NCBI RefSeq assembly: GCF_034351645.1
Contig: NZ_CP133782.1
Span: 749,001 to 813,000 of the forward strand
Length of the DNA stretch: 64,000 nucleotides
Direction: 5' to 3'
Source: Pseudomonas sp. DC1.2
Lineage (GTDB): Bacteria; Pseudomonadota; Gammaproteobacteria; Pseudomonadales; Pseudomonadaceae
Below the pieces are notes generated by a model that had not been told where the DNA came from, did not search any database, and was given only the letters and a program-made list of their open reading frames with translations. Below are positions 47,085 through 56,888 of the stretch, piece after piece; within the stretch, counting starts at the first letter, position 1; each line of letters begins with the position of its first letter. The translations under genes and the position numbers were made by a program.

Positions 47085-47096
47085 GTGCCTGAAACG

Positions 47097-47136
47097 AAAA
47101 AACCCGCCAGTTCCCAAGGGAGTGGCGGGTTTTTTG
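47097..47136. terminator. Bidirectional terminator, Ais-like and ArnT-like genes
   Basis: AAAAAACCCGCCA and TGGCGGGTTTTTT form a stem with A run before and T run after, between two convergent genes. Confidence 0.93.
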
Positions 47137-47190
47137 TTGCCTGCTCACGGGCGGTGCGGCGACCGGCCCGGTGAGCAAGCCTGCGGCGAC

Positions 47191-48633
47191 TTACTGCCCG
47201 ACGAAGTAGTAAGTCTGTCGTCCTATCAGGATGGTGTTGAGTACCTTCAGCGGCGCAGCAGGTTCTTTTTCGCCGCCCATGACCGCCACATTGGACGGTG
47301 ATGCGCTCAGAAACTCATGCAGTTGCGCCTCAGTGTCCAGCCCTTTGATCACTCGCTGCAGGTAGAACACGCTGGCGCCGCCCACCCGCTCATCGGCCTG
47401 GAACAGCGCGACTTGCTGTCCGTTGCTTTGCAGTGTGTGAATTTGTTCGGTCAGCGGCAGGAAGGACAACTGGCGATCAGCCCTGGGCTGGGCCCACTGT
47501 GCGGCGCTCAGGTAGCTGGCGATCACCACGACCAGCACACCGGTGGCAATACCGTTACGGTGCCTGGCAATGCTGCCGATCCAGGTCGATACGCCTTCGC
47601 GAGCTTTCAACCGTTCGAACAGGACGGCCGCATATTCGGCGGCGATCACTGCGGCTGCCGGCGTCATGGACATTAGATACACCGTGCGTTTGCTGGAGGC
47701 GAGCGTCAGCATGACGAACTGCGCGAGTATCCACACGGTGAAAAACAGCAAGTAACGATTGGCCATTAGGCTTTTGCGAAAGTGCCACAGCCCCAGGTAC
47801 ACCAAAATGTTCCAGGGCAGGAATGCTTCCGGCAGTTTGGCCAGGTAGTAGTAGAACGGTTCGTAATGCCCCGCCTCGACGAATGAACCGCTGAAGCGTC
47901 CGACGCTGTTGGTCAGCAACACTTCACCCACGGCGTGGGCGCCGCCGCGTTGATACAGCACGACGAGCCAGATCAGCAGAGGAATCAGCCCCGCCAGCGT
48001 CAACAGGCCAGGTCGCAGCCAGTCGCCGACTTTCAAGCGCTTGTCCATCAGGCTTTCGGCCAGCAGAAACGCGAAGATCACCACCCCCGGCATCGCCAGA
48101 CCCAACACGCCTTTACTCAACGTCGCGATGGCTATACCGGCCATAAACAGCAACGCATTGCCTACCGTCGAATGCTTCTGGCCCTGAAAAAACGCCAGCA
48201 GCGCCATGGTCACGCCCAGCGCGAGCAAGGCATCTTCACCGACCCCGCGCACGTTGCTCCAGTAACTGGCCATGGTTGCCAACAGAATCCCGGCTGTCCA
48301 GGCAATCGCTTTCGGTCGGCCGAAGCGGCGCAACATGGCGTACAACACCATCACACTGAACAGTCCGGCAAATGCCGACGCCAACCGCACGGCCCACGGT
48401 GTGCCGCCAAACACCCGGATCGCCCCGGCATCAAGCCACAGGCTCAAGGGGGGTTTTTCCAGAAAGGGCGCGCCGAACAAACGTGGCGTTACCCAATCGT
48501 CGTTCAGGTGCATTTCCATGGCGATCCCGGCGACCCGGGCTTCAGTGGAGCCTTGCAGTTGATGATTACCAAGAGCGAAAAAGAACAGCAAACAGGCAAG
48601 CACAAATAACAACAACGGGGCAGGACGCGACAT
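47191..48633 (-). CDS. ArnT-like glycosyltransferase (PMT-2 family)
   Basis: This 480-residue membrane enzyme starts MSRPAPLLLFVLACLLFFFA (ATG 48633). It has the GT83/PMT-2 signature EARVAGIAMEMHLNDDWVTP, the first periplasmic loop, FLEKPPLSLWLDAGAIRVFG, and about 11-12 membrane segments followed by a short periplasmic end. ArnT itself moves aminoarabinose to lipid A, but the arn operon is not here, and the C-terminal domain is short, so the sugar is unknown. Confidence 0.84.
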   Translation of the reverse strand: MSRPAPLLLFVLACLLFFFALGNHQLQGSTEARVAGIAMEMHLNDDWVTPRLFGAPFLEKPPLSLWLDAGAIRVFGGTPWAVRLASAFAGLFSVMVLYAMLRRFGRPKAIAWTAGILLATMASYWSNVRGVGEDALLALGVTMALLAFFQGQKHSTVGNALLFMAGIAIATLSKGVLGLAMPGVVIFAFLLAESLMDKRLKVGDWLRPGLLTLAGLIPLLIWLVVLYQRGGAHAVGEVLLTNSVGRFSGSFVEAGHYEPFYYYLAKLPEAFLPWNILVYLGLWHFRKSLMANRYLLFFTVWILAQFVMLTLASSKRTVYLMSMTPAAAVIAAEYAAVLFERLKAREGVSTWIGSIARHRNGIATGVLVVVIASYLSAAQWAQPRADRQLSFLPLTEQIHTLQSNGQQVALFQADERVGGASVFYLQRVIKGLDTEAQLHEFLSASPSNVAVMGGEKEPAAPLKVLNTILIGRQTYYFVGQ

Positions 48634-48746
48634 AAGGTTCTGGCTACCGAAGAAAAAGGGGTTGTGGAGAAAAATGCTGCAAAAAGTATACGGGGTCAAT
48701 TCTTAACAAAGTGTGAACAACGGATGTGATCTAGTGGCGTGTAACG

Positions 48747-49847
48747 GTGACCTTTTTAAAAGTACCTGCTGGCAATGCCAAGCGAGACCTCCGATTGAAA
48801 CACATCATTTCCTCATCACGTGTGGCAAAGCGTTTTGTGTTCAAAAAAAGGATGCGCCGGGCCGCCATCGCTGTGGTCCTTCTGCTGTTAACCGGTGGTG
48901 CGGCAGGTTACTGGATGCTGACGCCACCACCGCCTTATGTTCCTTTAAGCGGTCTCGACCCTTCGCAGGTGTCGATGATCGCCTTGGGTGACCAGGGCAG
49001 CGGCAATCTCCAACAGTGGCGCGTAGGGCGTGCGATGGAGCGGGTGGCGGACAACGAAGGTCGGTTGGACATGGTGGTGTTGCTGGGCGACAACTTCTAC
49101 GGCAAGCCGCTGACCAGTACCGACGACCCGAGCTGGCAACTGAAATTTGAGCGTGTCTATTGGGGAAAGTGGTTGAGTCGAGTGCCGTTTTACGCGGTGC
49201 TGGGCAATCATGACTATCCGCTGTCGCAGCAGGTTGAGCTTCAATACGGCCAACAGCGCAAAGGCTCTGGCCGCTGGCAGATGCCGAGCAACTTCTACGT
49301 CAAGGATTTTGGCAGTGTCGAGGGGCGTCCGCTGGTGCGAATGGTGTTCCTCGATACATCGGCCCCCCGTGAAACGCTGCCACAGCAAATCGAGTGGCTC
49401 GATCAGGCCTTCCAGGCGCCTGGCCCGGCCCCGGTATGGCGAATCGTTGCCGCTCATCACCCCGTGCGCAATCAGGGGGAACACGTAGAAGACTCAGCAC
49501 TGGTCGCCGCGCTGTTACCGGCACTTGAACGTAACAAGGTGGATGTGTATTTGGCCGGACATGATCACAACCAACAATTGTTGTTGCGTGCAGCGGAGCC
49601 GGCCTGGGTGATTTCCGGGGCCGGAGGGCAAAAACTGAATGCCACGCGTGCCGGCTCCTTGGGCACCTCGTTTGCCACCTCGCGAGCGGGGTTTGCCAAA
49701 CTCGACCTGAGTGTCAGTCAGCTGCGGCTCGCGTACTACGACGACCAGGGAAATCAGGAAACCAGCTATCGCTGGGCCAGAGACTGTCAATGGATGGCAC
49801 AGGGATGCTTGTTGCCGGAGGTCGCGAGTTCGGTTGTCTCGCCATAA
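48747..49847 (+). CDS. Calcineurin-like phosphoesterase, acid-phosphatase type
   Basis: This 366-residue protein has a membrane anchor or signal (AAIAVVLLLLTGGAAGYWML) and the metallophosphoesterase motifs IALGDQGSGN, LLGDNFYG, VLGNHDYPLS, AAHHPVRNQG and YLAGHDHNQQ. It resembles tartrate-resistant purple acid phosphatases. The start is uncertain: the GTG at 48747 gives a 35-residue basic leader, while the ATG at 48852 gives a normal signal-anchor start. Confidence 0.8.
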   Translation: MTFLKVPAGNAKRDLRLKHIISSSRVAKRFVFKKRMRRAAIAVVLLLLTGGAAGYWMLTPPPPYVPLSGLDPSQVSMIALGDQGSGNLQQWRVGRAMERVADNEGRLDMVVLLGDNFYGKPLTSTDDPSWQLKFERVYWGKWLSRVPFYAVLGNHDYPLSQQVELQYGQQRKGSGRWQMPSNFYVKDFGSVEGRPLVRMVFLDTSAPRETLPQQIEWLDQAFQAPGPAPVWRIVAAHHPVRNQGEHVEDSALVAALLPALERNKVDVYLAGHDHNQQLLLRAAEPAWVISGAGGQKLNATRAGSLGTSFATSRAGFAKLDLSVSQLRLAYYDDQGNQETSYRWARDCQWMAQGCLLPEVASSVVSP

Positions 49848-49863
49848 ATAGAATGCGCAACGG

Positions 49864-50424
49864 TCAATGGAGGCCTGGGGCGTGATTGACGAGTGCGGTC
49901 AGCACGTGGTCCTGCCAGCGTCCGGCGATGTGCAGGTAAGCTTTGGCGTAGCCCTCGGGCTCGAAACCCAGGCGCTCCAGCAATCGCGCACTGCGTTCGT
50001 TACCAGGAATGTAGTTGGCCATAATCCGGTGCAATTGCTGTTCCTCGAACATGTAGCAAATACCCACCTCCAGGGCTTCTTGCATCAAGCCTTGGCCTTG
50101 GTGGGACTTCGCGATGTGATAACCGAGATAGCAGGCCTGAAACACTCCGCGAGTGATACCGCTGAACGTGCAGGCGCCGATCATCTGGCCGTCGCCCGGT
50201 GCCAGCAGTGCGAAATTCACCGCCAGGCCCGCCTCGAAAGCGCTGGCCTGTATTTCCAGGCGCGGGCGGATTTGCTCAGGGCTGTAGTAGTCGGCGGCCC
50301 GAATCGGCAACCACGGGGCGAGATGTTCCTCGTTTTGCAGGTAGAAGTCGCTTTCCAGCATCGCTTGGCTGGGGGCGAGCACCGCCAGCGTCAGGCGTTT
50401 GGAGGGGAGGGACAACAGCGGCAT
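49864..50424 (-). CDS. GNAT N-acetyltransferase, RimJ/RimL type
   Basis: This 186-residue acetyltransferase has the GNAT acetyl-CoA loop YHIAKSHQGQGLMQEAL and the end NERSARLLERLGFEPEGYAK, the RimJ/RimL pattern for ribosomal or other protein N-termini. It is convergent with the phosphoesterase. Confidence 0.86.
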   Translation of the reverse strand: MPLLSLPSKRLTLAVLAPSQAMLESDFYLQNEEHLAPWLPIRAADYYSPEQIRPRLEIQASAFEAGLAVNFALLAPGDGQMIGACTFSGITRGVFQACYLGYHIAKSHQGQGLMQEALEVGICYMFEEQQLHRIMANYIPGNERSARLLERLGFEPEGYAKAYLHIAGRWQDHVLTALVNHAPGLH

Positions 50425-50466
50425 GGTGTGCTCCGTTTCTCGGCAGTACAGGGCGCCAGGGCAGGA

Positions 50467-51762
50467 TTAGCCCGCCAGCATTCCCCAGAACATCGCAATG
50501 ACGGCAAGGGCCATTGCGATGGAACAACTCCATCCTAGAATCCTCAGCCTGATGTGAATGACGAATGTGCCCATGATGGCGGTGTTGGATGCCATCAGCA
50601 TCATGATGAACATGATGGGCACCGCCATGACGCAGTTGATGACCGCGCTCCAGAGCAGCGCTTTGATCGGATCGATCGGGGCGAAGCAGATCAGCACGCC
50701 GAGCAACGTCGCCGCCGTAATGATGCCGTAGAACTGTTTAGCCGTTTTCGGTTCGTCTGCGAGGCTATTTTTCCATTGGAAAGCGCCCGCCATGGCATAG
50801 GCCGCAGAGCCAGCCAGCACCGGAATGGCCAACAAACCCGTGCCGATGATGCCCGCACTGAACAGCCAGAACGCAAACTCACCGGCAATAGGGCGCAGCG
50901 CTCTGGCGGCTTCTGCTGAGGTCTGAATTTGCGTCATACCCTGTAAGTTCAAGGTGAGTGCGGTGGTCAGCATGATGAAAAAGGCAATGATATTGGAAAA
51001 CCCCATGCCGATTAGCGTGTCGCTTTTTATTCGACTGAAGTTGGACGGTGCCTGGTCAGGCGCTTCGATCAAAGGCTTCGCACCAGGGCACGCCTCCATC
51101 TCTTCGATTTCTTGCGAGGCTTGCCAGAAAAACAGGTAGGGGCTGATGGTGGTGCCAAAAACGGCCACGAGCATGGTGATGTACTCAGGTTTCCAGGAGA
51201 GTGCGGGCCATACCGTGCGGTATGCGACCTCGGCCCAGGGAATATGCACCGCAAACAAGGTGCCTACGTAGGCGAGCAGTACCAGCGTCAGCCATTTGAG
51301 GACGCGCACGTAGCGGTTGTAAGGAATAAAGACTTGCAGCAACACCGAGACTACGCCAAAGCCCACCGCGTACAGATGCGCCGGGCCGCCGATCAGCAAT
51401 TTCAGGGCATCACCCATCGCGGCAATGTCGGCGGCGATGTTGACGATATTGGCGATCAGCAACAACGCGACAATGCCTAGTAGAAATGGCTGGGGGTAAT
51501 GACGGCGGATATTGGTCGCGAGTCCATGACCGCTGACCCGACCGATTCGGGCGCTGATCATCTGGATGCCGACCATCAGCGGAAACGTCAGGAACAAGGT
51601 CCAGAGGGTATTCAAACCAAATTGCGCACCGGCTTGGGAATACGTCGCGATGCCGCTTGGGTCATCGTCCGCAGCGCCTGTTATCAGGCCGGGACCGAGT
51701 TTTTTAAGCCAGGTCGTGCGGGTGTCTACCGAGAGGCTAGCGTCCGGGGCATCAGTCTTCAT
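50467..51762 (-). CDS. Nramp-family metal ion transporter, divergent type
   Basis: This 431-residue protein has 11-12 membrane segments. The first unwound helix reads DDDPSGIATYSQAG instead of the canonical DPGN, and the helix-6 motif is GTTISPYLFFWQ without the usual metal-binding MPH. This fits the Nramp-related (for example magnesium-type) branch rather than MntH. It begins at ATG 51762 (MKTDAPDA) and lies just upstream of the GNAT gene, on the same strand. Confidence 0.85.
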   Translation of the reverse strand: MKTDAPDASLSVDTRTTWLKKLGPGLITGAADDDPSGIATYSQAGAQFGLNTLWTLFLTFPLMVGIQMISARIGRVSGHGLATNIRRHYPQPFLLGIVALLLIANIVNIAADIAAMGDALKLLIGGPAHLYAVGFGVVSVLLQVFIPYNRYVRVLKWLTLVLLAYVGTLFAVHIPWAEVAYRTVWPALSWKPEYITMLVAVFGTTISPYLFFWQASQEIEEMEACPGAKPLIEAPDQAPSNFSRIKSDTLIGMGFSNIIAFFIMLTTALTLNLQGMTQIQTSAEAARALRPIAGEFAFWLFSAGIIGTGLLAIPVLAGSAAYAMAGAFQWKNSLADEPKTAKQFYGIITAATLLGVLICFAPIDPIKALLWSAVINCVMAVPIMFIMMLMASNTAIMGTFVIHIRLRILGWSCSIAMALAVIAMFWGMLAG

Positions 51763-52227
51763 GGGCGTTGCTTCGACACGGCGGCGCAGCGCCACGCATC
51801 ACAGTGACGGGCGTGAGTCGAGAACAGTTTCAAGAAATACCCAGAACAGGCATGGCTGAGGGCCTCAGGATGTGGCGGGCAAAAAAAAGCCCGCGGGAGC
51901 GCGGGCAAACCATAGTTTCTTGAATGAGCGAGCGCAATTTAACGTTTCGTGAAAGGCTCTGCGGTGAAGAAAAGTTCATCTGTGCCCCTGATGCCTGGTT
52001 TAGAGGCTTTGTTTTAGGTCAATGATCCGCCGCTGTGTCGAAGGTGCCGCTCAAAGAACCCATCACTGAGCGATGGGGGGGCGCCAGTCCACGTGTATGA
52101 AGTGTAGAAGAAGACCGGCCAAACTCTACGGCAGGTTAGTCGAGGCGCGGACGGGGGCGTCCGCTGTTGAGCGGTGCCTAGGAGTCGCGCGAGGAAAAAC
52201 CTGCCGTCGACCTACGAATGCGACGAC
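51763..52227. other. Non-coding region between Nramp-like and DUF6124 genes
   Basis: This 465-bp stretch has a terminator at its centre-left (51881-51906) and no supported gene. The part 51960-52200 has only short spurious ORFs. Confidence 0.5.
51881..51906 (-). terminator. Terminator for the DUF6124-like gene
   Basis: On the minus strand GCCCGC-(GCTCCC)-GCGGGC is followed by TTTTTTTT. It ends transcription coming from 52602. Confidence 0.85.
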
Positions 52228-52602
52228 TCAGTGGCAGATGGGCTTGACCACCGAATCGGGCGATTCGAGATTTTCCAGCGCCCGGTTGATCAACATTTCG
52301 GCCAGTACGGCCAACTGCTTGATCGCCAATGCCACGTTGCGATGCGAACCTTCGAGCTGATCGGCCAGACCGGTGGTCATGACGTTGAGGGAGGCCAAGG
52401 ATTCGCTGGCGTGAGCGAGGAGGGTAGGCGTGTCGATATCGGGGATGACGGTGAAAATCTGGTTCATTGGATTGGACAGTTTCGCGGCGCGCCGACGAGC
52501 GCCGACAGCGCACTGGCTGGTTTTGGGCCGAGGCGTTGGATCGACGTCTCCTGACGCTGAAAGGATTGGATTTTCAAGTGGTTTTGGGTAGGGCTTTTTC
52601 AT
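52228..52602 (-). CDS. DUF6124-family Pseudomonas small protein
   Basis: This 124-residue protein begins MKKPYPKPLENPILSASGD and has the family pattern LLAHASESLASLNVMTTGL, DQLEGSHRNVALAIKQLAVL and a C-terminal helix. The family is restricted to Pseudomonas, occurs in many copies, and has no known function. It has its own terminator. Confidence 0.75.
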   Translation of the reverse strand: MKKPYPKPLENPILSASGDVDPTPRPKTSQCAVGARRRAAKLSNPMNQIFTVIPDIDTPTLLAHASESLASLNVMTTGLADQLEGSHRNVALAIKQLAVLAEMLINRALENLESPDSVVKPICH

Positions 52603-52883
52603 GGAGGAACTCCGGAGGTGTAGGGACCCCTAGGCTTTTCGGACTGTTAAAACTGCCCGCCGGGTTGTAGCAAAGAACGGAGGTTAACCCTCATCAATAA
52701 GGGTCGCTAGTTCATGAAAGCCGATACGTTGTGCGGGAAATTTCCTAGGACGTTTCGTCGGCGCTAATGCACGTTGCAGTTAACCGTCTCTGCCTTGTTC
52801 CAGGGCTGTCGAAAGAAATCCGTCCCCGCTCGGCACACGAAGCTACGCTGTAATTTCTGCCTGATCTCCATGGAGAACAAACG

Positions 52884-53702
52884 ATGTTGCGACTTAATCA
52901 GCATGTTCGGTTGTTCTCCCTCGGCGTGTTTGTCGGTTTTATGGCTACCCCCGTAGTGGCGTCAGAAACGCCCCCGGCTCCCGCGGCCCAGATTCAGTTG
53001 GAGCCCAAAGCGCTGGATATTCTGAAAGCCATGAGTGCGAAGTTAGCGGGCACTCAGGGAATGAGCTTCAAAGCCGTCACCACCTACGAAAAACCCAGCC
53101 GACTGGGACCGCCCCTGGCCTATAGCACGTTGGCTCTGGTCATTGTGCAGCGGCCTGATCGTTTGCGTGTGTTGACCTCGGGAGATGGGCCAGCGACCGA
53201 CTTTTACTACAACGGCAAACAAGCCTACGCTTTCGCTCCGAAAGAAAACCTGCTGGCGCAGGCAGAGGCTCCAGACACCATTGATGCAACCCTCGAAGCC
53301 GCCTATCAGCGGGCGGCCATCTATTTCCCGTTCACTGATGTGATCGTTTCCGATCCCTACAAGGATTTGGCTCGTGATATGCGCTTGGCCTTTTACATCG
53401 GTCAGTCCACGGTGGTGGGTGATACCACGACGGATGTGATTGCCTACGCCAATGACAACGTGTTCGTACAAGCCTGGATTGGCACGAAGGACAAGCTTCC
53501 GCGCATGCTGCGAGCGGTGTTCCGAGATGACCCAAGCCAATCCCGGCATCAGGTGGCGTTCAGCGACTGGAAACTGGCTTCGGATTTATCAGCGAATTTC
53601 TTCCAGCCTGAGCATATCGACAAGGCACAGCGGATCCAGTTTGCCGCACCGCCGGACATGCGCGTCCTGGATGCAGAAAAACAACCGGTGGCCACCCCCT
53701 GA
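52884..53702 (+). CDS. DUF2092 periplasmic protein
   Basis: This 272-residue protein has a signal peptide cut after VVASE, then the DUF2092 pattern (LDILKAMSAKLAGTQGMSFK, RPDRLRVLTSGDG, FYYNGKQAYAFAPKENLLAQ) similar to LolA-like lipoprotein-carrier folds. It is 14 bp upstream of a glycine-rich exported protein, and the two probably form an operon. Confidence 0.82.
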   Translation: MLRLNQHVRLFSLGVFVGFMATPVVASETPPAPAAQIQLEPKALDILKAMSAKLAGTQGMSFKAVTTYEKPSRLGPPLAYSTLALVIVQRPDRLRVLTSGDGPATDFYYNGKQAYAFAPKENLLAQAEAPDTIDATLEAAYQRAAIYFPFTDVIVSDPYKDLARDMRLAFYIGQSTVVGDTTTDVIAYANDNVFVQAWIGTKDKLPRMLRAVFRDDPSQSRHQVAFSDWKLASDLSANFFQPEHIDKAQRIQFAAPPDMRVLDAEKQPVATP

Positions 53703-53716
53703 GCGAGGCTTGAACC

Positions 53717-54535
53717 ATGAGCAAACGACTACTGAAAGTGACGGGGGCGTTGGTCGCGGTGCTGACGTGCAATCAAGCGGCCGCCTGGTCCCATGCCTCC
53801 AGTTACGGGCATTCATCGGGTGGCGGTGGTTCCTGGAGCCACTCAGGTGATTACAGCTCTGCCTCTGGCGGCAGTGGAAGCTGGAAAGGACAGGATAACC
53901 GCGGCGGTACGGCCTCGGGCGGCAGCGGCAGTTGGAATGGCTCTGGCGCTCGTGGAGGTTCAGCTTCCGGCGGAGGGGGAAGCTGGAGTGGCAATGACGA
54001 ACATGGAGGAACAGCCTCCGGGGGCGCAGGTGCGTGGCACGGTACCGGCGCGCAAGGAGGAACCGCTTCGGGTGGCGAGGGCGCGTGGCACGCCTCCGGC
54101 GAAAATGGTGCCTCTGCCGCCGGGTATCATGCGAATGGCAACGGTGCGACGACTTACCACCCGACCGCCACGAGCACCAGCTATTACCATCCCCCCACCG
54201 CAGTGATTGCCAGCAGCGGTTGTTACAACTGTGGATATAACAGCGGTGTCAGTCCTGCCGCAGCGGCAGTCGGTGGTGTGGTCGTCGGCGCGGCCGTGGC
54301 CTCTGCGGCCAGTGCGAACGCTAGCAACAATGCCTATGGCGCCGGCTACAACGCCGCGATGGCGGCCTCCGCGGCGCCGACCATGCCGATGGGGTCGACG
54401 TTTGTCAGTCTTCCCAGCGGATGTGGGCTACGGAGTGTTTCGGCCGGCACCTTCTATCAATGCGGTAACTCCTGGGTGCGACCGGCTTACGGGGCCAATG
54501 GGGTTTTCTACACGGTCGTGCCTATGCCGCATTAA
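53717..54535 (+). CDS. Exported glycine/serine-rich repeat protein
   Basis: This 272-residue protein has a signal peptide (ending QAAAWSHA) and about seven imperfect 16-17-residue repeats built on GGTASGGSGSW and GGSASGGGGSW (about residues 30-140). After that come a Tyr/Pro/His linker (YHPTATSTSYYHPP), a glycine/alanine hydrophobic hairpin (AAAVGGVVVGAAVASAA) and a C-terminal domain with paired cysteines. It is paired with a DUF2092 protein. The function is not known; it looks like a surface or envelope protein. Confidence 0.82.
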   Translation: MSKRLLKVTGALVAVLTCNQAAAWSHASSYGHSSGGGGSWSHSGDYSSASGGSGSWKGQDNRGGTASGGSGSWNGSGARGGSASGGGGSWSGNDEHGGTASGGAGAWHGTGAQGGTASGGEGAWHASGENGASAAGYHANGNGATTYHPTATSTSYYHPPTAVIASSGCYNCGYNSGVSPAAAAVGGVVVGAAVASAASANASNNAYGAGYNAAMAASAAPTMPMGSTFVSLPSGCGLRSVSAGTFYQCGNSWVRPAYGANGVFYTVVPMPH

Positions 54536-54647
54536 TAGTGGAGGCGCTACAGGCTGTGGGAAAAATGACGTATTGCTGTGCTGTGAAGGCAACTGGAGAA
54601 CCCCGCTCACGCAGGACTCACCAGCCTTTTGCCGTGTGCCAGAGCGA

Positions 54648-54971
54648 TTACGCTTTAGTGTTGATGATCTCGCCGGTTATCTGCCCGTTGCCATTCACCA
54701 CACCGGTCTTCGGTGCTGCTGTGGTTGCGGGTTGATGGTGTTGCTTTTGCATCAAACGCTGCGCCTGATGATCACCCTGCCCCGCCTCTTGAGCGGTTTG
54801 CGCGGCAGTCTCGGTCGCTTCTTTCAGGGCTGCTGCAACACTGCTTGCCGCGGTAGCGGTAGCAGGGGTTGAGGCAGTGCTCTCACTGGCTTTCGCCTGT
54901 GGCTGACGTTGGGCAGAACTTTGCCCATTGATCAGCACTGGATTTGAAGCTGATACGGCTCCGATGGACAT
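54648..54971 (-). CDS. Small alanine/threonine-rich hypothetical protein
   Basis: This 107-residue protein starts MSIGAVSASNPVLINGQSSA and is rich in Ala, Thr, Ser and Gln (SVAAALKEATETAAQTAQEA, QAQRLMQKQH). It has no membrane segment and no motif I know. Similar short, repetitive proteins occur in Pseudomonas, which is the only support beyond its frame and the upstream AGGAGTTACC. Confidence 0.6.
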   Translation of the reverse strand: MSIGAVSASNPVLINGQSSAQRQPQAKASESTASTPATATAASSVAAALKEATETAAQTAQEAGQGDHQAQRLMQKQHHQPATTAAPKTGVVNGNGQITGEIINTKA

Positions 54972-55748
54972 AGGTAACTCCTGAATGAGTGGATTACACG
55001 TGCGTTTTAGTCATTGCAATGACGACAACGTTACCCATCAAGTCCCTGTTCTCAGGACTGCTTTGCGTACCCTCCTCGATATCAACCCATAGCAGCGCCT
55101 AGAGTAAGTCCGCAGTTGTCGAGCCTCTGTCGGATAAAGGTGAAAGCTTCGTGGTTTAGGAGGCAAGGGCTACTTCGATCAGCTTTGGATCCCACGTGTG
55201 TTCGTTCAGGAAGGTGCTGGCCACTGAACACAAGCCGTGGCTGTTTCAACCCCATGTCGGCGGTCTGGCTGTTGAAGTGAGTGAGCGGATTTCTGTTTGC
55301 CGAAAACACGTATGCCTAGAGTGCTGTGGGCGGGAGTGCAGAAAGGCCAACATCATGCACTCGATCGCTGCGCCCTGAGTTTTCTCTCGAATGATGGCGA
55401 TGTGCCTTTTGGTCCGGTTTTTTTCTAGTATGCTGCCGACCTTTTGATAACTGCATTCGCGCGACGCCTTTCTGCTTCAGGCCTTGCGTGGAGTGTCATT
55501 CTGTTGTCGCTGATTGAAAATCGCGCGCATAACGCGCGATCTTCACTTTCTTGATTTTTGGACGGAACTGGTATTTTTATTGCGAAGGATGCGTCATCAC
55601 AGCGTTAACACTCCGTGTATCGACGTGAATTAATATGCCCTCCGGAAAGGGGGTAGGCATACTGATCTAACGACCCGGTGCTGCGAACATGCTCAGCATG
55701 TTAGTGGTGAGTTATTCTTCTCAGGCAATTATTAGCGAGCTTTCTATA
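54972..55748. other. Non-coding region with a perfect palindrome
   Basis: This 777-bp stretch has no gene I can support. ORFs such as 55082-55309 (minus) are short and composed of rare patterns. A palindrome ATCGCGCG...CGCGCGAT is at 55520-55540. The part from 55380 is AT-rich. Confidence 0.4.
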
Positions 55749-56888
55749 ATGAAGCAATCTCGACGGTTAATTATACTTGCGTTTGGCTTAATGCTTTGTG
55801 GGAGCCAGGCTTATGCCGACACTACGGTGCGCGAGCAGCAGGTCTTACTGCCGATCGAGATCGACTCCCATGTTGAGAAAGTTGAAGCTTTGATCGTCCG
55901 TCCCGTAAAAGAAGGGAAGTTCCCCATCGCTTTGATTATTAATGGGTCGGCTCCAGCATCTCCTTCAGACGTGCATGCTTACTGGCTTGCACATATTGCT
56001 CACGATTTTGCACATCGCGGCTGGCTTGCCGCGTCGATTGTATGGCCTGGGTATGGTCACTCGACGGGAGTTTTCAGGGGTGAAGCAGGAAACTGCGCTG
56101 AGCCCAATGTGGCCCAATTTCTCGATGTACATGGAAAAGAGCTGGGCGCCACATTGGCAACACTCCGCGAGCGTCCAGATGTTGACCCTTCCTTGGCACT
56201 GGGTGTGGGGATTTCTATAGGCGGAGCGTCCATGCTCGATTTGGCCGCTCAGCCAGATCGTCCTTTGGCAGCAGTCATCAACATATCAGGCGGAGTTTAC
56301 TACCACAAACATGTCGGTACTCCTGAATCTAACTGCTCGTTATTTCAAGCAGATCTAGTACGAAACTTTACGAAATTTGGCAAGGACAACCCAACGCCAA
56401 CACTTTGGATCTACGCCGAAAATGATCCGCTTTTTCGTCCTGATCTAGTCGAGCGGATGGTCACCGGCTATCGGTCTCAGGGCGGTGATGCGGACTTTGT
56501 GTTGCTTCCTCCTTTTGGCAGCAATGGGCACACACTTTATCAACGAGATGCCAATCCGCTTCTGAAGCCTCACATCGAAGATTTCCTTAGACATCACCGG
56601 TTTCCTGCAATGGACGATACCGCATTAACGCCGCTGTTTTCAAAGCTAGTGCCCGAAGACCGTGAGGGCGCTGAGGCTTATCTTAAAAGCGTTACGGAGA
56701 AAGCTATGGCAATGTCCAAGGAGAGCAGCAGTATCTTCTACAGCTACGGCGCGCGCTCAATCAAGACCGCGCGACACCAGGCTCTTAGTCATTGTCGCAG
56801 TGCAACTGGTAAGGCCTGTCGAATCGTTGCGGAAAACATGGAATTGATAAATGGTTGGAAAAATATAGTGAACTCATCCAATAAATAG
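55749..56888 (+). CDS. Exported alpha/beta hydrolase (dienelactone-hydrolase-like)
   Basis: This 379-residue protein starts MKQSRRLIILAFGLMLCGSQ, has a signal peptide cut after AYAD, and an alpha/beta-hydrolase domain with GVGISIGGASMLDLA (nucleophile S in GISIGG), ENDPLFRP and the C-terminal histidine region GSNGHTLYQ. The substrate is unknown. The gene is more AT-rich than neighbours and stands alone, so it may be acquired. A frame 60 bases upstream exists, but this start has the better signal peptide. Confidence 0.78.
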   Translation: MKQSRRLIILAFGLMLCGSQAYADTTVREQQVLLPIEIDSHVEKVEALIVRPVKEGKFPIALIINGSAPASPSDVHAYWLAHIAHDFAHRGWLAASIVWPGYGHSTGVFRGEAGNCAEPNVAQFLDVHGKELGATLATLRERPDVDPSLALGVGISIGGASMLDLAAQPDRPLAAVINISGGVYYHKHVGTPESNCSLFQADLVRNFTKFGKDNPTPTLWIYAENDPLFRPDLVERMVTGYRSQGGDADFVLLPPFGSNGHTLYQRDANPLLKPHIEDFLRHHRFPAMDDTALTPLFSKLVPEDREGAEAYLKSVTEKAMAMSKESSSIFYSYGARSIKTARHQALSHCRSATGKACRIVAENMELINGWKNIVNSSNK

